A DNA stretch of 64,000 bases from Mycolicibacterium frederiksbergense (lineage in GTDB: Bacteria; Actinomycetota; Actinomycetes; Mycobacteriales; Mycobacteriaceae). The DNA lies in assembly GCF_012223425.1 (NCBI RefSeq), contig NZ_CP038799.1, positions 1,612,001 through 1,676,000 on the forward strand, in the 5' to 3' direction. Shown here in pieces: positions 28,481 to 37,788 of the stretch. A program made the translations under genes and the position numbers. The stretch's first letter is position 1. Each line of letters starts with the position of its first letter. The notes beneath the pieces were generated by a model that made no database searches, had not been told where the DNA came from, and saw only the letters and a list, made by a program, of their open reading frames with translations.

Positions 28481-29481
28481 GCCGCGACCCTGACCCTCGG
28501 GTCGATCGCCACCGCCGCGGCGTCCGACAGCGCCGAACCGGCGAGCACCGCCAGTGCAGCCCCGACGGTCAGCGCGGCAAGCAGCGGAAAGTCCAGGGCT
28601 GCAGCAGATTCCACCAGCACGGCGGCCATACCCGGCCAGCCGAAGACGGTCTCGACGATAGCGGCGCCGGCGATCAGCTCGGGCAGCCGGGTGCCCAGCA
28701 GCGCGAGCGTGGGCAGCACCGACACCGGCGCGACATGGCCGCGCAGCAGCGCGCCACCGTGCACACCGCGGGCCCGCGCCCCGCGCACGGCGTCGGACTG
28801 GGTGCTCGCCACCACCGCGGCGCGGGTGGTGAGCAGCAGCCACGGAATCTGGGAGATCGTCAGCGCGATCCACGGCAGGACGGCGTGCCAAAGCACGCCG
28901 GCGACCGTGTAGTCCGCTCCCGGCGCCACCGCCCCGGATGCCGGCAACCAACGCAGGCCGACCGCGACCACCAGCACCAGTCCCAGGGACACCACGAAGG
29001 GCGGCACCGCGGCGAACACCACCGCGCCGCCGGTGCAGAGCCGGTCGACGACCCCGCCGGTGCGCATCCCGGCGACGGCGCCCACCAAGATCGCCACCAC
29101 CGCGGCGGTCAGCAGCGCGGCACCCGAGAGCAGCAGTGTGAACGGCATCCGTTCGGCCAGCACGGTGGCCACCGGCTGGGATTGGGTGGACGACCAGCCG
29201 AGGTCACCGTGCGCCAGCCCGCCCATCCACTGCCACCACGCCCGCCACCACGGCATATCGGTCTCGTAGGCGGCCCGCATCGCCGTACGCTGGGACTCGG
29301 TGGCGAACTGGTAGTTGGAGCCGAGGTAGGCGGCCAGCGGATCGAACGGTGACAGCGAGGCGACCCAGAACATGGCCGCCGAGATCGCCACGGTCAGCGG
29401 GACCGCGACGGCGACGCGGATCCCGAGCAGTCTCAGCGGCGGGCTGGAGCGCATCGACACGGGGAATTTCAACGCTTCCAT
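28477..29481 (-). CDS. ABC importer permease (DppB/NikB-type)
   Basis: A 334-aa permease whose N-terminal membrane segment (VAVAVPLTVAISAAMFWVAS) is followed by a periplasmic stretch and the inner-membrane BPD domain. The EAA region is RGARARGVHGGALLRGHVAP. The start is uncertain: ATG at 29481 overlaps the substrate-binding protein by 13 nt, ATG at 29454 does not. Confidence 0.88.
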   Translation of the reverse strand: MEALKFPVSMRSSPPLRLLGIRVAVAVPLTVAISAAMFWVASLSPFDPLAAYLGSNYQFATESQRTAMRAAYETDMPWWRAWWQWMGGLAHGDLGWSSTQSQPVATVLAERMPFTLLLSGAALLTAAVVAILVGAVAGMRTGGVVDRLCTGGAVVFAAVPPFVVSLGLVLVVAVGLRWLPASGAVAPGADYTVAGVLWHAVLPWIALTISQIPWLLLTTRAAVVASTQSDAVRGARARGVHGGALLRGHVAPVSVLPTLALLGTRLPELIAGAAIVETVFGWPGMAAVLVESAAALDFPLLAALTVGAALAVLAGSALSDAAAVAIDPRVRVAA

Positions 29482-31034
29482 GCAGCGAGATCCCACCACG
29501 GGCCCCAGCCGACCCCGTGCGAATGCGGTTCCAGGATGGGTGCGCTCTGCTGCCAGCCCAGCTCCCGGTAGCCGTACGCGTGGTCGAGGAACACCAGGAA
29601 GACCTGGGACGGAACGGCTGCGTAGGTGGCCTGAATCCGGCGGTACAGCTCGTCTTTGGCCGGCCCGGACGCCGATGCACGCGCCTGCTCCAGCAGCGCG
29701 TCGAGCCCGGGCGCGGTGAAGTCGCCGGGATTCGCATACGGCGAGGAATCCGGCACCCGGGTGTGCAGGGTGTCATAGACCTGCGAGTCGATGCTGTACG
29801 GCGTCGCGCCGCCACCGAGCAGCACCGCAGCATCGCCGAAGCGGGTGTCGATCTCATCCCAGCTGCTGCCACGCGGCCGGACATCGATGCCCAGCGGTTT
29901 CATCGCCGCGGCGAAGGCCACCGAGATATCGCGCCGCAGGGTGTCATGGGCGTTGTACAACAGTTCGAATGACGCTGCGACGCCGTCTTTTTCACGGATC
30001 TGATCGCCCGCGGCGCGCCAGCCGGCCTCCTCGAGCAGCGCCGTGGCCCGCTCCCGGTCGAATCGGTACTCGGCATCCGGGTTGTGGGCGTCGCCGTAGA
30101 CCGCGGCCACCGGCGTGCTGGCCGGCCGGCCGTAGCCGACGAGGACGTCGCGGACCAGCGCGTCGCGGTCCACCCCGATGTTCATCGCCAGCCGCGCCTT
30201 CGGGTCCGCGGTGAACGGGTTGCCTGCGGGCAGCGACACCCCGCGCCAGTCCGCCGATGCGACGCCGACGGTCTGGATGCCGTCGCGCGTGATGGAGCCG
30301 ATGAGCCGCGGCGGCAGGCTGGTGCCGTCCGCCGACCCCGCGACCATGGCCTGCGCCCGGGCATTGTCGTCGGGCGTGTAGGTGTACACGACGCGCTTGA
30401 TCCGGGCGGGCTCACCCCAGTAGTCGTCGCGGGCGACCATGACGGCCTGATCCGGACGCAGGCTTTCCAGCCGGTACGGGCCGGTGCCGACCGGCTCGGT
30501 GTTCACCGCCCAGTCGGCCGCCGGGGCGGCCTCAACCCTCTCCGACGCCACGATGCCCAGCAGTAGGTAGGGCCGCGGGTCGGCGGCGGTGTCCAATTCG
30601 ACGGTGACGACATCGGGACCGTCGGCGCTGACCCGCACGATCGGCGCGACGGAGGTGGCGATCTCGGAGGCGACCGCCGGGTCGCGCACCGCGTCGTAGG
30701 TGGCGACGACATCGGCCGAGTCGAGTGTGCTGCCGTCGGAGAACTTGACCCCGGCACGCAGCGGCAGCCGCCACGTGTTGGGGCCGGCCGGTTGCGGGGG
30801 TTGGGCTGCCAGTGCCGGAACGAGCTCGGGCAGCAACGTGTCGGTGGTTGCGGCCGGCCGGTACAGCCCGTCGTAGAGCGGGGACACACCGGTCTCCGCG
30901 TAGCCGTTGACCGGGTTGTAGCCCCCGAGCTCGTATCCGTCGGAGAGCACGATCTGGTCGGGGTCGGCGCCATCGGACGGCGCGGCGCAGCCCGCGAGCA
31001 GCACGACGGCCAACGCGGCGGCCGGAGTCTTCAT
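29469..31034 (-). CDS. ABC importer substrate-binding lipoprotein, family 5
   Basis: A 521-aa extracytoplasmic solute-binding protein of the peptide/nickel/opine class (SBP_bac_5), first gene of the importer operon. Its signal MKTPAAALAVVLLAGCAAP has lipobox LAGC, so it is a lipoprotein. Family landmarks are ADPDQIVLSDGYELGG at the N-terminus and WRLPLRAGVKFSDGSTLDSADVV. The ligand could be a short peptide, nickel chelate or other small molecule; nothing nearby decides it. The ATG at 31034 is right beside a dyad at 31044-31068. Confidence 0.92.
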   Translation of the reverse strand: MKTPAAALAVVLLAGCAAPSDGADPDQIVLSDGYELGGYNPVNGYAETGVSPLYDGLYRPAATTDTLLPELVPALAAQPPQPAGPNTWRLPLRAGVKFSDGSTLDSADVVATYDAVRDPAVASEIATSVAPIVRVSADGPDVVTVELDTAADPRPYLLLGIVASERVEAAPAADWAVNTEPVGTGPYRLESLRPDQAVMVARDDYWGEPARIKRVVYTYTPDDNARAQAMVAGSADGTSLPPRLIGSITRDGIQTVGVASADWRGVSLPAGNPFTADPKARLAMNIGVDRDALVRDVLVGYGRPASTPVAAVYGDAHNPDAEYRFDRERATALLEEAGWRAAGDQIREKDGVAASFELLYNAHDTLRRDISVAFAAAMKPLGIDVRPRGSSWDEIDTRFGDAAVLLGGGATPYSIDSQVYDTLHTRVPDSSPYANPGDFTAPGLDALLEQARASASGPAKDELYRRIQATYAAVPSQVFLVFLDHAYGYRELGWQQSAPILEPHSHGVGWGPWWDLAAWKR

Positions 31035-31043
31035 GTGTCTATC

Positions 31044-31068
31044 TGAACACATGAAGCGAATATGTTCA
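31044..31068. promoter_or_regulatory. Dyad upstream of the ABC importer operon (candidate operator)
   Basis: TGAACACAT (31044-31052) and ATATGTTCA (31060-31068) form a dyad with 8 of 9 pairs and a 7-nt centre, 10 nt before the start of the binding-protein gene and overlapping the last bases of the DUF779 gene. Suits a repressor of the importer operon; the regulator is unknown and no regulator gene is adjacent. Confidence 0.45.
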
Positions 31069-31536
31069 GCCCAAGCGTTGCGGCACCGGGCAGGCCTCCT
31101 GCGCCTCGGCCACGATGCGGGTGCCCTCATGCTCAGGCCGGGCCCCCGCCTCGTACTGCGCCCCGGTGATCGGGGCGGCCAATCCGGCGGTCTCCTCGTC
31201 GGTGAACACCCGGCCACGACTCAGGAATCGCATGCCCTCCGGGGACTCCAGGCTGAAACCACCGCCGCGGCCCGGCACGACGTCGATCACCAACTGGGTG
31301 TGTTTCCAGGCGTCGAACTGCGGGCCGGAGATCCAGACCGGGACGCCGTCGCCGACGTCGAGCACGGCCAGCAGGATGTCGCGGTCGCCGACGATGAAGT
31401 CCCCGTCCGGGTAACACATCGGCGAGGACCCGTCGCAGCATCCACCGGACTGATGAAACATCAAGGCCCCGTGACGGTTTTGCAGCGTGCGCAGCAGGTC
31501 CGCGGCGGCCGCGGTGATCAGGGCTCGGCTGGTCAT
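31066..31536 (-). CDS. DUF779 protein (Rv0459-like, aldehyde dehydrogenase-associated)
   Basis: A 156-aa protein of the DUF779 family with a Cys/Asp-rich motif GGCCDGSSPMCYPDGDF near residues 31-47 that resembles a metal site. Homologues usually sit next to and follow an aldehyde dehydrogenase gene (Rv0458-Rv0459 in M. tuberculosis). Here no aldehyde dehydrogenase is adjacent: the next gene upstream is the divergent peptidase at 31571. Function unknown. Confidence 0.85.
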   Translation of the reverse strand: MTSRALITAAAADLLRTLQNRHGALMFHQSGGCCDGSSPMCYPDGDFIVGDRDILLAVLDVGDGVPVWISGPQFDAWKHTQLVIDVVPGRGGGFSLESPEGMRFLSRGRVFTDEETAGLAAPITGAQYEAGARPEHEGTRIVAEAQEACPVPQRLG

Positions 31537-31570
31537 GTGCCCAGGCTACGCGCACGGTAAGAATTGAGGC

Positions 31571-33595
31571 ATGAGTTCCATTGACCCCCCTGTCGCTTCG
31601 CTCGCCCCTGAAGACCCCACCGACGCGTATCTCTGGCTCGAAGACGTCACCGGCGACGACGCCCTGGACTGGGTGCGCCGACACAATGAACCGACCCTGA
31701 CCGACCTCGGGGACGACGAGTTCGAGGCCATGCGCACCGAGGCGCTGCAGGTGCTCGACACCGACGCCCGCATCCCGTACGTGCGCCGGCGCGGGGACTA
31801 CCTGTACAACTTCTGGCGCGACGAGACCAACCCGCGCGGTCTGTGGCAGCGCACCACTCTGGAGAGCTATCGGAGCGACACCCCAGACTGGGATGTGGTC
31901 ATCGATGTCGACGCGCTGGCGGCCGCCGACGGCGAGAACTGGGTGTGGGCCGGCGCCGATGTCATCGAACCCGACCACGCGCTGGCACTGATCAGCCTGT
32001 CCCGCGGCGGGGCCGACGCCGTGGTGGTACGGGAATTCGACATGCGCACACGCGAATTCGTGACCGGCGGATTCGAACTACCCGAAGCCAAGACCCAGAT
32101 CACCTGGGAGGACGCGAACACCGTACTGGTCGGCACCGACTTCGGCCCGGATTCGCTGACCGATTCCGGCTACGCCCGGCTGGTCAAGCGCTGGCGCCGC
32201 GGGGACGCGCTGGCCGACGCGGTGACGGTCTACTCCGGGGAGCAGGCCGACGTCATCGTCGCGGCCTCGGTGGACCGCACCCCCGGTTTCGAGCGGACCA
32301 TGATCAGCCGTGCAGTCGACTTCTTCAACGACGAGATCTACGAACTGCGCGACGAGGAACTGCTGCGCATCGACGCCCCCACCGACGCCAGCGTCTCGGT
32401 GCATCACGACTGGCTGCTCATCGAGCTGCGCACCGACTGGGACGGGTATGCCGCCGGCTCACTGCTGTCGGCCAGCTATGCCGAGTTCATATCCGGCACA
32501 AAGAATCTGATCGTGGTTTTCGAGCCGGATGCCCGCACCAGCCTGCACCAGTACTCGTGGACGCGGGACAGGCTCGTCGTGGTCACGCTGGCCGATGTCG
32601 CCAGCCGCGTGCAGATCTTCACCCCCGGCGAGTGGACGGCGGCCGAGCTGCCCGGAGTGCCGCCGAACACCAACACGGTGATCGCCGCCGCCGACTCACA
32701 TGGTGACGAGATCTTCTTGGATTCAAGCGGTTTCGTCACGCCGTCACAGCTTCTGCACGGTACCCCGGAGGGCCCGGTCACCCGGATCAAGCAGGCGCCC
32801 GGTTTCTTCGATGCGGCCGGTATCGAGGTCGCACAGCATTTCGCGACGTCAGCCGACGGCACCCGGATTCCGTACTTCGTGGTCGGTAGGCCGGGCGCGG
32901 TGGGGCCGACGCTGCTGGGCGGCTATGGCGGGTTCGAGGTATCGCGCACACCGGGCTATGACGGAGTGCTGGGCCGGCTGTGGCTGGCCCGCGGCGGCAC
33001 CTACGTGCTGGCCAACATCCGCGGCGGCGGGGAGTACGGGCCGGGCTGGCACACCCAGGCGATGCGCGCGGGCCGCCACCTCGTGGACGAGGACTTCGCC
33101 GCGGTGGCACGGGATCTGGTGGCGCGCGGCGTGACCACGGTGGACCGGCTGGGCGCGCAGGGCGGCAGCAACGGCGGTCTGCTGATGGGCATCATGCTGA
33201 CGCGCTACCCGGATCTGTTCGGCGCGCTGGTGTGCAGTGTGCCGTTGCTGGACATGAAGCGGTTCCACCTGCTGCTGGCCGGGGCCTCCTGGGTGGCCGA
33301 GTACGGCAACCCCGATGATCCGGCCGACTGGGAGTTCATCTCGAAATACTCGCCGTATCAGAATATTTCGGCTGACCGTAACTATCCGCCGATCCTGATC
33401 ACCACCTCGACCCGTGACGACCGGGTGCACCCCGGGCATGCCCGCAAGATGACCGCGGCCCTCGAGGAGGCCGGGCATCCGGTGAGTTACTACGAGAACA
33501 TCGAGGGCGGGCACGGTGGCGCGGCGGACAACTCGCAGGCCGCGTTCCGGGCTGCGCTGATCTACCGCTACCTGTGGCGGACCCTCGGCGGTTAA
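31571..33595 (+). CDS. Prolyl oligopeptidase family serine peptidase (S9A, Rv0457c-like)
   Basis: A 674-aa cytoplasmic peptidase cleaving small peptides after proline. The N-terminal part forms a beta-propeller; the C-terminal alpha/beta hydrolase domain has the nucleophile elbow GAQGGSNGGLLMG (catalytic Ser), the Asp in STRDDRVHPGH and the His in IEGGHGGAAD. GGGEYGPGWHTQAM is family-typical. Length matches Rv0457c. No signal peptide. Its stop overlaps the convergent carrier gene by 4 bp (TTAA). Confidence 0.95.
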   Translation: MSSIDPPVASLAPEDPTDAYLWLEDVTGDDALDWVRRHNEPTLTDLGDDEFEAMRTEALQVLDTDARIPYVRRRGDYLYNFWRDETNPRGLWQRTTLESYRSDTPDWDVVIDVDALAAADGENWVWAGADVIEPDHALALISLSRGGADAVVVREFDMRTREFVTGGFELPEAKTQITWEDANTVLVGTDFGPDSLTDSGYARLVKRWRRGDALADAVTVYSGEQADVIVAASVDRTPGFERTMISRAVDFFNDEIYELRDEELLRIDAPTDASVSVHHDWLLIELRTDWDGYAAGSLLSASYAEFISGTKNLIVVFEPDARTSLHQYSWTRDRLVVVTLADVASRVQIFTPGEWTAAELPGVPPNTNTVIAAADSHGDEIFLDSSGFVTPSQLLHGTPEGPVTRIKQAPGFFDAAGIEVAQHFATSADGTRIPYFVVGRPGAVGPTLLGGYGGFEVSRTPGYDGVLGRLWLARGGTYVLANIRGGGEYGPGWHTQAMRAGRHLVDEDFAAVARDLVARGVTTVDRLGAQGGSNGGLLMGIMLTRYPDLFGALVCSVPLLDMKRFHLLLAGASWVAEYGNPDDPADWEFISKYSPYQNISADRNYPPILITTSTRDDRVHPGHARKMTAALEEAGHPVSYYENIEGGHGGAADNSQAAFRAALIYRYLWRTLGG

Positions 33596-34890
33596 TCCGC
33601 CTGGTCCGCGCGCGCCATGGCGTCGCTGTACTCGGCGAGGTCGAGTTCCTCGGCGGTCACCGACTTGGTGCCGTTGTAGACGTCGCGGTCGATCTCGTCG
33701 TCGGCGTTGGCGACCAGCATCGCCACGAAGGTGTCCCCGTTGACGTTGAGGAAGGTGCGGAAGATTCCGGCGAACCAGTCGACGGCGATCAGCAGGCCGA
33801 CGGCTTCGAACGGCAGCCCCAGTGAGGTCGCCAGGAACATCGCGACGACCGGAAAGCCGCCGGGGACGGTGATGGTGCCCATGTTGAGCAGGATCGCCAG
33901 CGCCATCCCGAGCGCGATCTGACCGAAACTGAGGTTGATGTCGCCGGCCTGGGCCAGGAACATCACCACGATCATGTAGTTCAGGACGGCGCCGTAGGAG
34001 CCCATCGTCAGTCCGATGGACAGGGTGAAGTTGGCGACCTTCTGGCTGACGCCCACCTTCTCGACGGCGTTGCGCAGCACCGTCGGGAAGGTGACCGCAG
34101 AGCTCGTCGTGGTGATGGCGATGGCGGTCTGTTCGGCGAGCTTCTCCGGCAGCTTCAACGGGCTGAGCCGGGTGCGCACCGTGACGACGAGGACGAACAG
34201 CGCGAAGAGGATGAGCACCCCGAGCAGCGTGGTGCCGAGGTATTTCAGCGCCGTGGTGACCACCGAGAAACCCACGTCTCCGGCGAGCGCAGCGAGCAGG
34301 CAGAAGACGCCGAGCGGCGCCACGTACATCACCAACCGGATCATGGTCAGCACGATCTGCTGGATCTGATCGATGAAGCCGAGCACCGAATCGTCGCCGC
34401 GGGCGTTGATGTGGATGCGCAGCGCGATACCGAACAACAACGAGAAGACGATGATGGGGACCATCGTGGCGGTCGACATCGCGTTGAAGATGTTGGTCGA
34501 GACGAAGTTGAGCAGCGTCTCCTGCCAGCCCAGCGCCTCCCCCGCGGACTCCTGCAGGGCGGGATCGAGTTCCTGGGTGAAGACCATGCCCGCCCCGGGC
34601 TGGATCCAGGTGCTGAGCAACCACGCCAGCACCGCGGCGACGAAGGAGAAGCCGAGCATCCATTTGAAGGTGCGGAAAGCGATCCGGCCGGTGCCGGCAC
34701 CCGTCATCGACGCGGTGGCCACGATGACCGAGGCCACCACCAGCGGCACGATCGACATCTGGATGAGCCGGATGAACATGTCCCCGACGAACTTCAGATT
34801 TGCCGCCCACTCGCCGACGAGCAGACCGAAAGCGATACCGCCGACAGCCGCGATGCCGATCTGCACTGCGGGGCTGGAAAGAGTCTTCAT
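33592..34890 (-). CDS. Dicarboxylate/amino acid:cation symporter (DAACS family, DctA-like)
   Basis: A 432-aa inner-membrane secondary carrier of the GltP/DctA family. Landmarks: IQMSIVPLVVASVIVATASM, the serine-rich re-entrant loop ITTTSSAVTFPT (hairpin 1), NMGTITVPGGFP where relatives have NMDGT, and DWFAGIFRTFLNVNGDT near the C-terminus. The loss of the Asp in NMDGT and a Gly at the position that in aspartate carriers is an amino-group-binding Asp suggest altered ion coupling and a substrate without an amino group. The extra hydrophilic tail ends in acidic residues. Confidence 0.85.
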   Translation of the reverse strand: MKTLSSPAVQIGIAAVGGIAFGLLVGEWAANLKFVGDMFIRLIQMSIVPLVVASVIVATASMTGAGTGRIAFRTFKWMLGFSFVAAVLAWLLSTWIQPGAGMVFTQELDPALQESAGEALGWQETLLNFVSTNIFNAMSTATMVPIIVFSLLFGIALRIHINARGDDSVLGFIDQIQQIVLTMIRLVMYVAPLGVFCLLAALAGDVGFSVVTTALKYLGTTLLGVLILFALFVLVVTVRTRLSPLKLPEKLAEQTAIAITTTSSAVTFPTVLRNAVEKVGVSQKVANFTLSIGLTMGSYGAVLNYMIVVMFLAQAGDINLSFGQIALGMALAILLNMGTITVPGGFPVVAMFLATSLGLPFEAVGLLIAVDWFAGIFRTFLNVNGDTFVAMLVANADDEIDRDVYNGTKSVTAEELDLAEYSDAMARADQAD

Positions 34891-34947
34891 CGCCAGGAAA
34901 GTAGTTCGGGCGCACTACCCCCAGGTGTCGGCGCTATTTCACGCGCG

Positions 34948-36000
34948 TTACCCGGCCAGCACGCCCCGGCCGGCGATGATCGGCAGGTCCAGGAACGTGC
35001 GGATACCCGGCGGGGCCGCACACACCGGGGCGATGGCGTGAACCGCGTGCATGGCGGTGCCCAGGCAGCCCTGCTCGGTCTCGTCCTCGCCGCGCACGGC
35101 GATGGCCGACCGCAGTTCCATCGACGGGTTGCCCTCGACGGTGACGTGCCAGCCCCGTCCGGTCGGCCAGTCCGGTGCCTGATCGGCACCGAGGCGGGTG
35201 ATGTGCTCGACTGTCATGGCTCGGCGGCCGTTGACCACCGCGGTGTAGGAGAAGCGTTGCGCGGAAACGGTTCCCGCCTCGATACGGCCGGCCTTGACGT
35301 CGAAGGGGTCGGCCGTGACGGCGACCTGCCGGTCGAACAGGAAATCGTCGATGGTGGCGCCCAGACCGTCGGCGAGCAGCATCAGCGGTGCCCGGAAGGT
35401 CATCCCGGCCAGCAGCGGGTCGGCCATCGGGACCGGTTCGTCGGGACGTCGGCCGAAGCCCATGACATCGAACATCATCTCGGCGCTGTCATAGGTGCTG
35501 TAGTCGAGTAGTTCCTGCACCAGCAGCGTGTCGATGCGCTGGAAGAGCCCGGACATGGTCAGCGGCAGAACCTCTGCGGCCCAGCCTGGTTCGATCCCGG
35601 TGCCGTGGAATGAGGACCTGCCCGCGGTGCAGGCTTCGGTGAGCCGGGCCAGCACGCGCCGGCCCATTGCAGCGGGGTAGATCAGTGCGGTGACGGCGGT
35701 GGAGATCACGTTCTTGCCCGAGGCCAACAACCGGCAGATGTCGCCGACGGCGCCGAGCGGGTTCATCTCGCCCTGCGGCATGTAGAGCACACAGTCGGCA
35801 TCGGCCGCCACGATCTCGTCGGGGTCATCGGTGGCCATGACCCCGATGTCGCCGATACCGCAGATCTCACCGACATCACGGCCGGCCTTGCCCGCGGAGT
35901 AGACGTATGCGCCGACAAGTTCCAGTTCAGGATGGCTGTGCACGGCGGCGGCAGACTGCTTGCCGACCGATCCGGTGGCCCATTGAATGACGCGCAGCAT
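34948..36000 (-). CDS. NAD(P)H-dependent amine dehydrogenase / dihydrodipicolinate reductase-like protein
   Basis: A 350-aa oxidoreductase-like protein. The N-terminal Rossmann fold is RVIQWATGSVGKQSA and the segment VGAYVYSAGKAGRDVGEICG resembles the DapB N-terminal domain; a C-terminal dimer domain follows. Proteins of this type are numerous in mycobacteria, and their substrates are unknown. The ATG at 36000 gives the usual length. On the minus strand TAGCGT lies 8 nt before it, a possible -10. Divergent from a small membrane protein gene. Confidence 0.8.
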   Translation of the reverse strand: MLRVIQWATGSVGKQSAAAVHSHPELELVGAYVYSAGKAGRDVGEICGIGDIGVMATDDPDEIVAADADCVLYMPQGEMNPLGAVGDICRLLASGKNVISTAVTALIYPAAMGRRVLARLTEACTAGRSSFHGTGIEPGWAAEVLPLTMSGLFQRIDTLLVQELLDYSTYDSAEMMFDVMGFGRRPDEPVPMADPLLAGMTFRAPLMLLADGLGATIDDFLFDRQVAVTADPFDVKAGRIEAGTVSAQRFSYTAVVNGRRAMTVEHITRLGADQAPDWPTGRGWHVTVEGNPSMELRSAIAVRGEDETEQGCLGTAMHAVHAIAPVCAAPPGIRTFLDLPIIAGRGVLAG

Positions 36001-36063
36001 GTTGGCCGACGCTACTGTAACCACGACGGTAATTTGCGGAATCGCGGGAACGGTGGCGCGGTT

Positions 36064-36330
36064 ATGCTGACGCCGATGTCCGGATTCTCGGTGTTCAAAC
36101 GCTATCTCACCATCCAGGCCATGACGCTGGTCTGCGGGATCGTCGGGCCGATCTTCCTGTTCGTCTACTTCGCCGCCCAACCGGACCCCACCATCAGATG
36201 GATGTACTGGGCCGGCCTGTTCATCACGGCCGCCGATGTGCTGATCGCGCTGGCGATCACGTCCGCAGTCACCACCCGTGCCGACTCGGTGGAGAAACTT
36301 GGCCACCGCATGCGCAACCACGGCCGATAG
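36064..36330 (+). CDS. Small two-helix membrane protein, hypothetical
   Basis: An 88-aa protein with two transmembrane segments ([18 protein letters not shown] and [20 protein letters not shown]) and a basic C-terminus ending [11 protein letters not shown]. Start ATG at 36064, or 36076. No family recognised; the 26-nt distance to the wax ester synthase gene suggests but does not prove joint transcription. Confidence 0.7.
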   Translation: MLTPMSGFSVFKRYLTIQAMTLVCGIVGPIFLFVYFAAQPDPTIRWMYWAGLFITAADVLIALAITSAVTTRADSVEKLGHRMRNHGR

Positions 36331-36345
36331 CCACCACCCCCCGCG

Positions 36346-36351
36346 TACGCT
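36346..36351 (+). promoter_or_regulatory. Candidate -10 (TACGCT) for the wax ester synthase gene
   Basis: TACGCT ends 5 nt before the ATG at 36357; leaderless transcription is possible. Confidence 0.35.
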
Positions 36352-36356
36352 CCCCC

Positions 36357-37781
36357 ATGAGCCGGCTATCGAGCGTGGACGCAGCATTCTGGTTCGCCGA
36401 AACCGATGGCTGGCACATGCACATCGGGGCGTGCGCCATCTGCGACCCGACCGATGCACCCGACTTCAGCTTCGAACGCGTACGCGAACTCGTCGCCAGC
36501 CGGCTGCCCGAACTCCCCCAGTTGCGTTGGCGGGTGACGGGTGCCCCGATGGGGATGGACCGGCCGTGGTTCGTCGAGGACGACGACCTCGACATCGACT
36601 TCCACATCCGGCGGATTGCCGTGCCTGCGCCGGGCGGCCGCAAGGAGTTCGACGAACTGGCCGGCCGGCTGATGTCCTACAAACTCGACCGGTCCAAACC
36701 GCTGTGGGAACTGTGGTGGATCGAGGGCCTCAAAAACGGCCGCGTCGCGATCATCACGAAGATGCACCACGCCGTCGTCGACGGCGTCTCCGGCGCCGGA
36801 CTGACCGAGATCCTCTTCGACGTGACCCGCGAGCCACGCCCACCCGCCGTCGACGTCGACCGCTCCCTCGTCGGCGTCGGTCTGCCGCGGCCCGAGGTTC
36901 GGTTCGTCAACGGACTGATCAACCTCGGCGTCAAGACGCCCTACCGGATCGCCCGGCTCATCGAGCAGACGGTGCGCCAGCAGATCGCGGTCCGCGGGAT
37001 CGACAACAAGCCGCCGCGCTATTTCGATGGGCCGACAGTGCGATTCAACGCCCCGATCTCGCCGCACCGCAGGGTGGCGGGGGCGCGGGTCCCGCTGGAA
37101 CGGGTCAAGGCGGTGAAGGAGGCGTTCGGGGTCAAGCTCAACGATGTCGTGCTCGCACTGGTGTCCGGCGCCATGCGCGAATACCTCAAGGAGCGCAACG
37201 AGTTACCGGAGAAGTCACTGGTTTCCCAGGTGCCGGTGTCCACCCGGTCGGAGTCCGATAACGGTGTGGGCAACCAGGTGTCGGCCATGACGGTCGTGCT
37301 CGCCAGCGATATCGCCGACCCCGCCCGCCGCATCAAGGCCATCTACGCCTATACCCAGGGCGCCAAGGAGATGGCCAAGGCGCTGACCGCGAACCAGATC
37401 ATGGGGTACACCGAGACAACGCCGCCAGGCCTGCTCGCCCTGGCGTCGCGGGCCTATGCGGCCAGCGGGATCGGCAGCTCGATCGCCCCGATGAACGTGG
37501 TCATCAGCAATGTGCCCGGCCCGGACTTCCCGCTGTATCTCGGTGGCGCGAAGGTCGAGAGCCTGATGCCGCTCGGCCCGCTGCTGTTCGATGTGGCACT
37601 CAACGTCACGTGCTTCAGCTACTGCGGTTCGGTCGACTTCGGCTTCATCACCACACCCGAGGTGGCAGCGGACATCCACAAGATGGCCGATCTGATCGAA
37701 CCCGCGCTCTTCGACCTGGAGGTGGCCGCGGGCCTGGCCGTCAGCGATGTGAAACGGGTGCCGCCGCGCGGGCGGCGCTGA
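36357..37781 (+). CDS. Wax ester synthase/diacylglycerol acyltransferase (WS/DGAT) family protein
   Basis: A 474-aa acyltransferase that esterifies diacylglycerol or fatty alcohols with acyl-CoA, making storage triacylglycerol or wax esters. The catalytic motif HHxxxDG is intact as [11 protein letters not shown], about residue 136. [16 protein letters not shown] and [18 protein letters not shown] are conserved C-terminal landmarks. Mycobacteria carry many paralogues (tgs genes); which one this is cannot be told. No membrane segment is obvious. Confidence 0.93.
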   Translation: MSRLSSVDAAFWFAETDGWHMHIGACAICDPTDAPDFSFERVRELVASRLPELPQLRWRVTGAPMGMDRPWFVEDDDLDIDFHIRRIAVPAPGGRKEFDELAGRLMSYKLDRSKPLWELWWIEGLKNGRVAIITKMHHAVVDGVSGAGLTEILFDVTREPRPPAVDVDRSLVGVGLPRPEVRFVNGLINLGVKTPYRIARLIEQTVRQQIAVRGIDNKPPRYFDGPTVRFNAPISPHRRVAGARVPLERVKAVKEAFGVKLNDVVLALVSGAMREYLKERNELPEKSLVSQVPVSTRSESDNGVGNQVSAMTVVLASDIADPARRIKAIYAYTQGAKEMAKALTANQIMGYTETTPPGLLALASRAYAASGIGSSIAPMNVVISNVPGPDFPLYLGGAKVESLMPLGPLLFDVALNVTCFSYCGSVDFGFITTPEVAADIHKMADLIEPALFDLEVAAGLAVSDVKRVPPRGRR

Positions 37782-37788
37782 GAACTAC

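Noticed and set aside
34948..36459. Longer N-terminus for the amine dehydrogenase-like gene
   Set aside because: The upstream part is antisense to the small membrane protein and wax ester synthase genes; the Rossmann motif starts at 36000.
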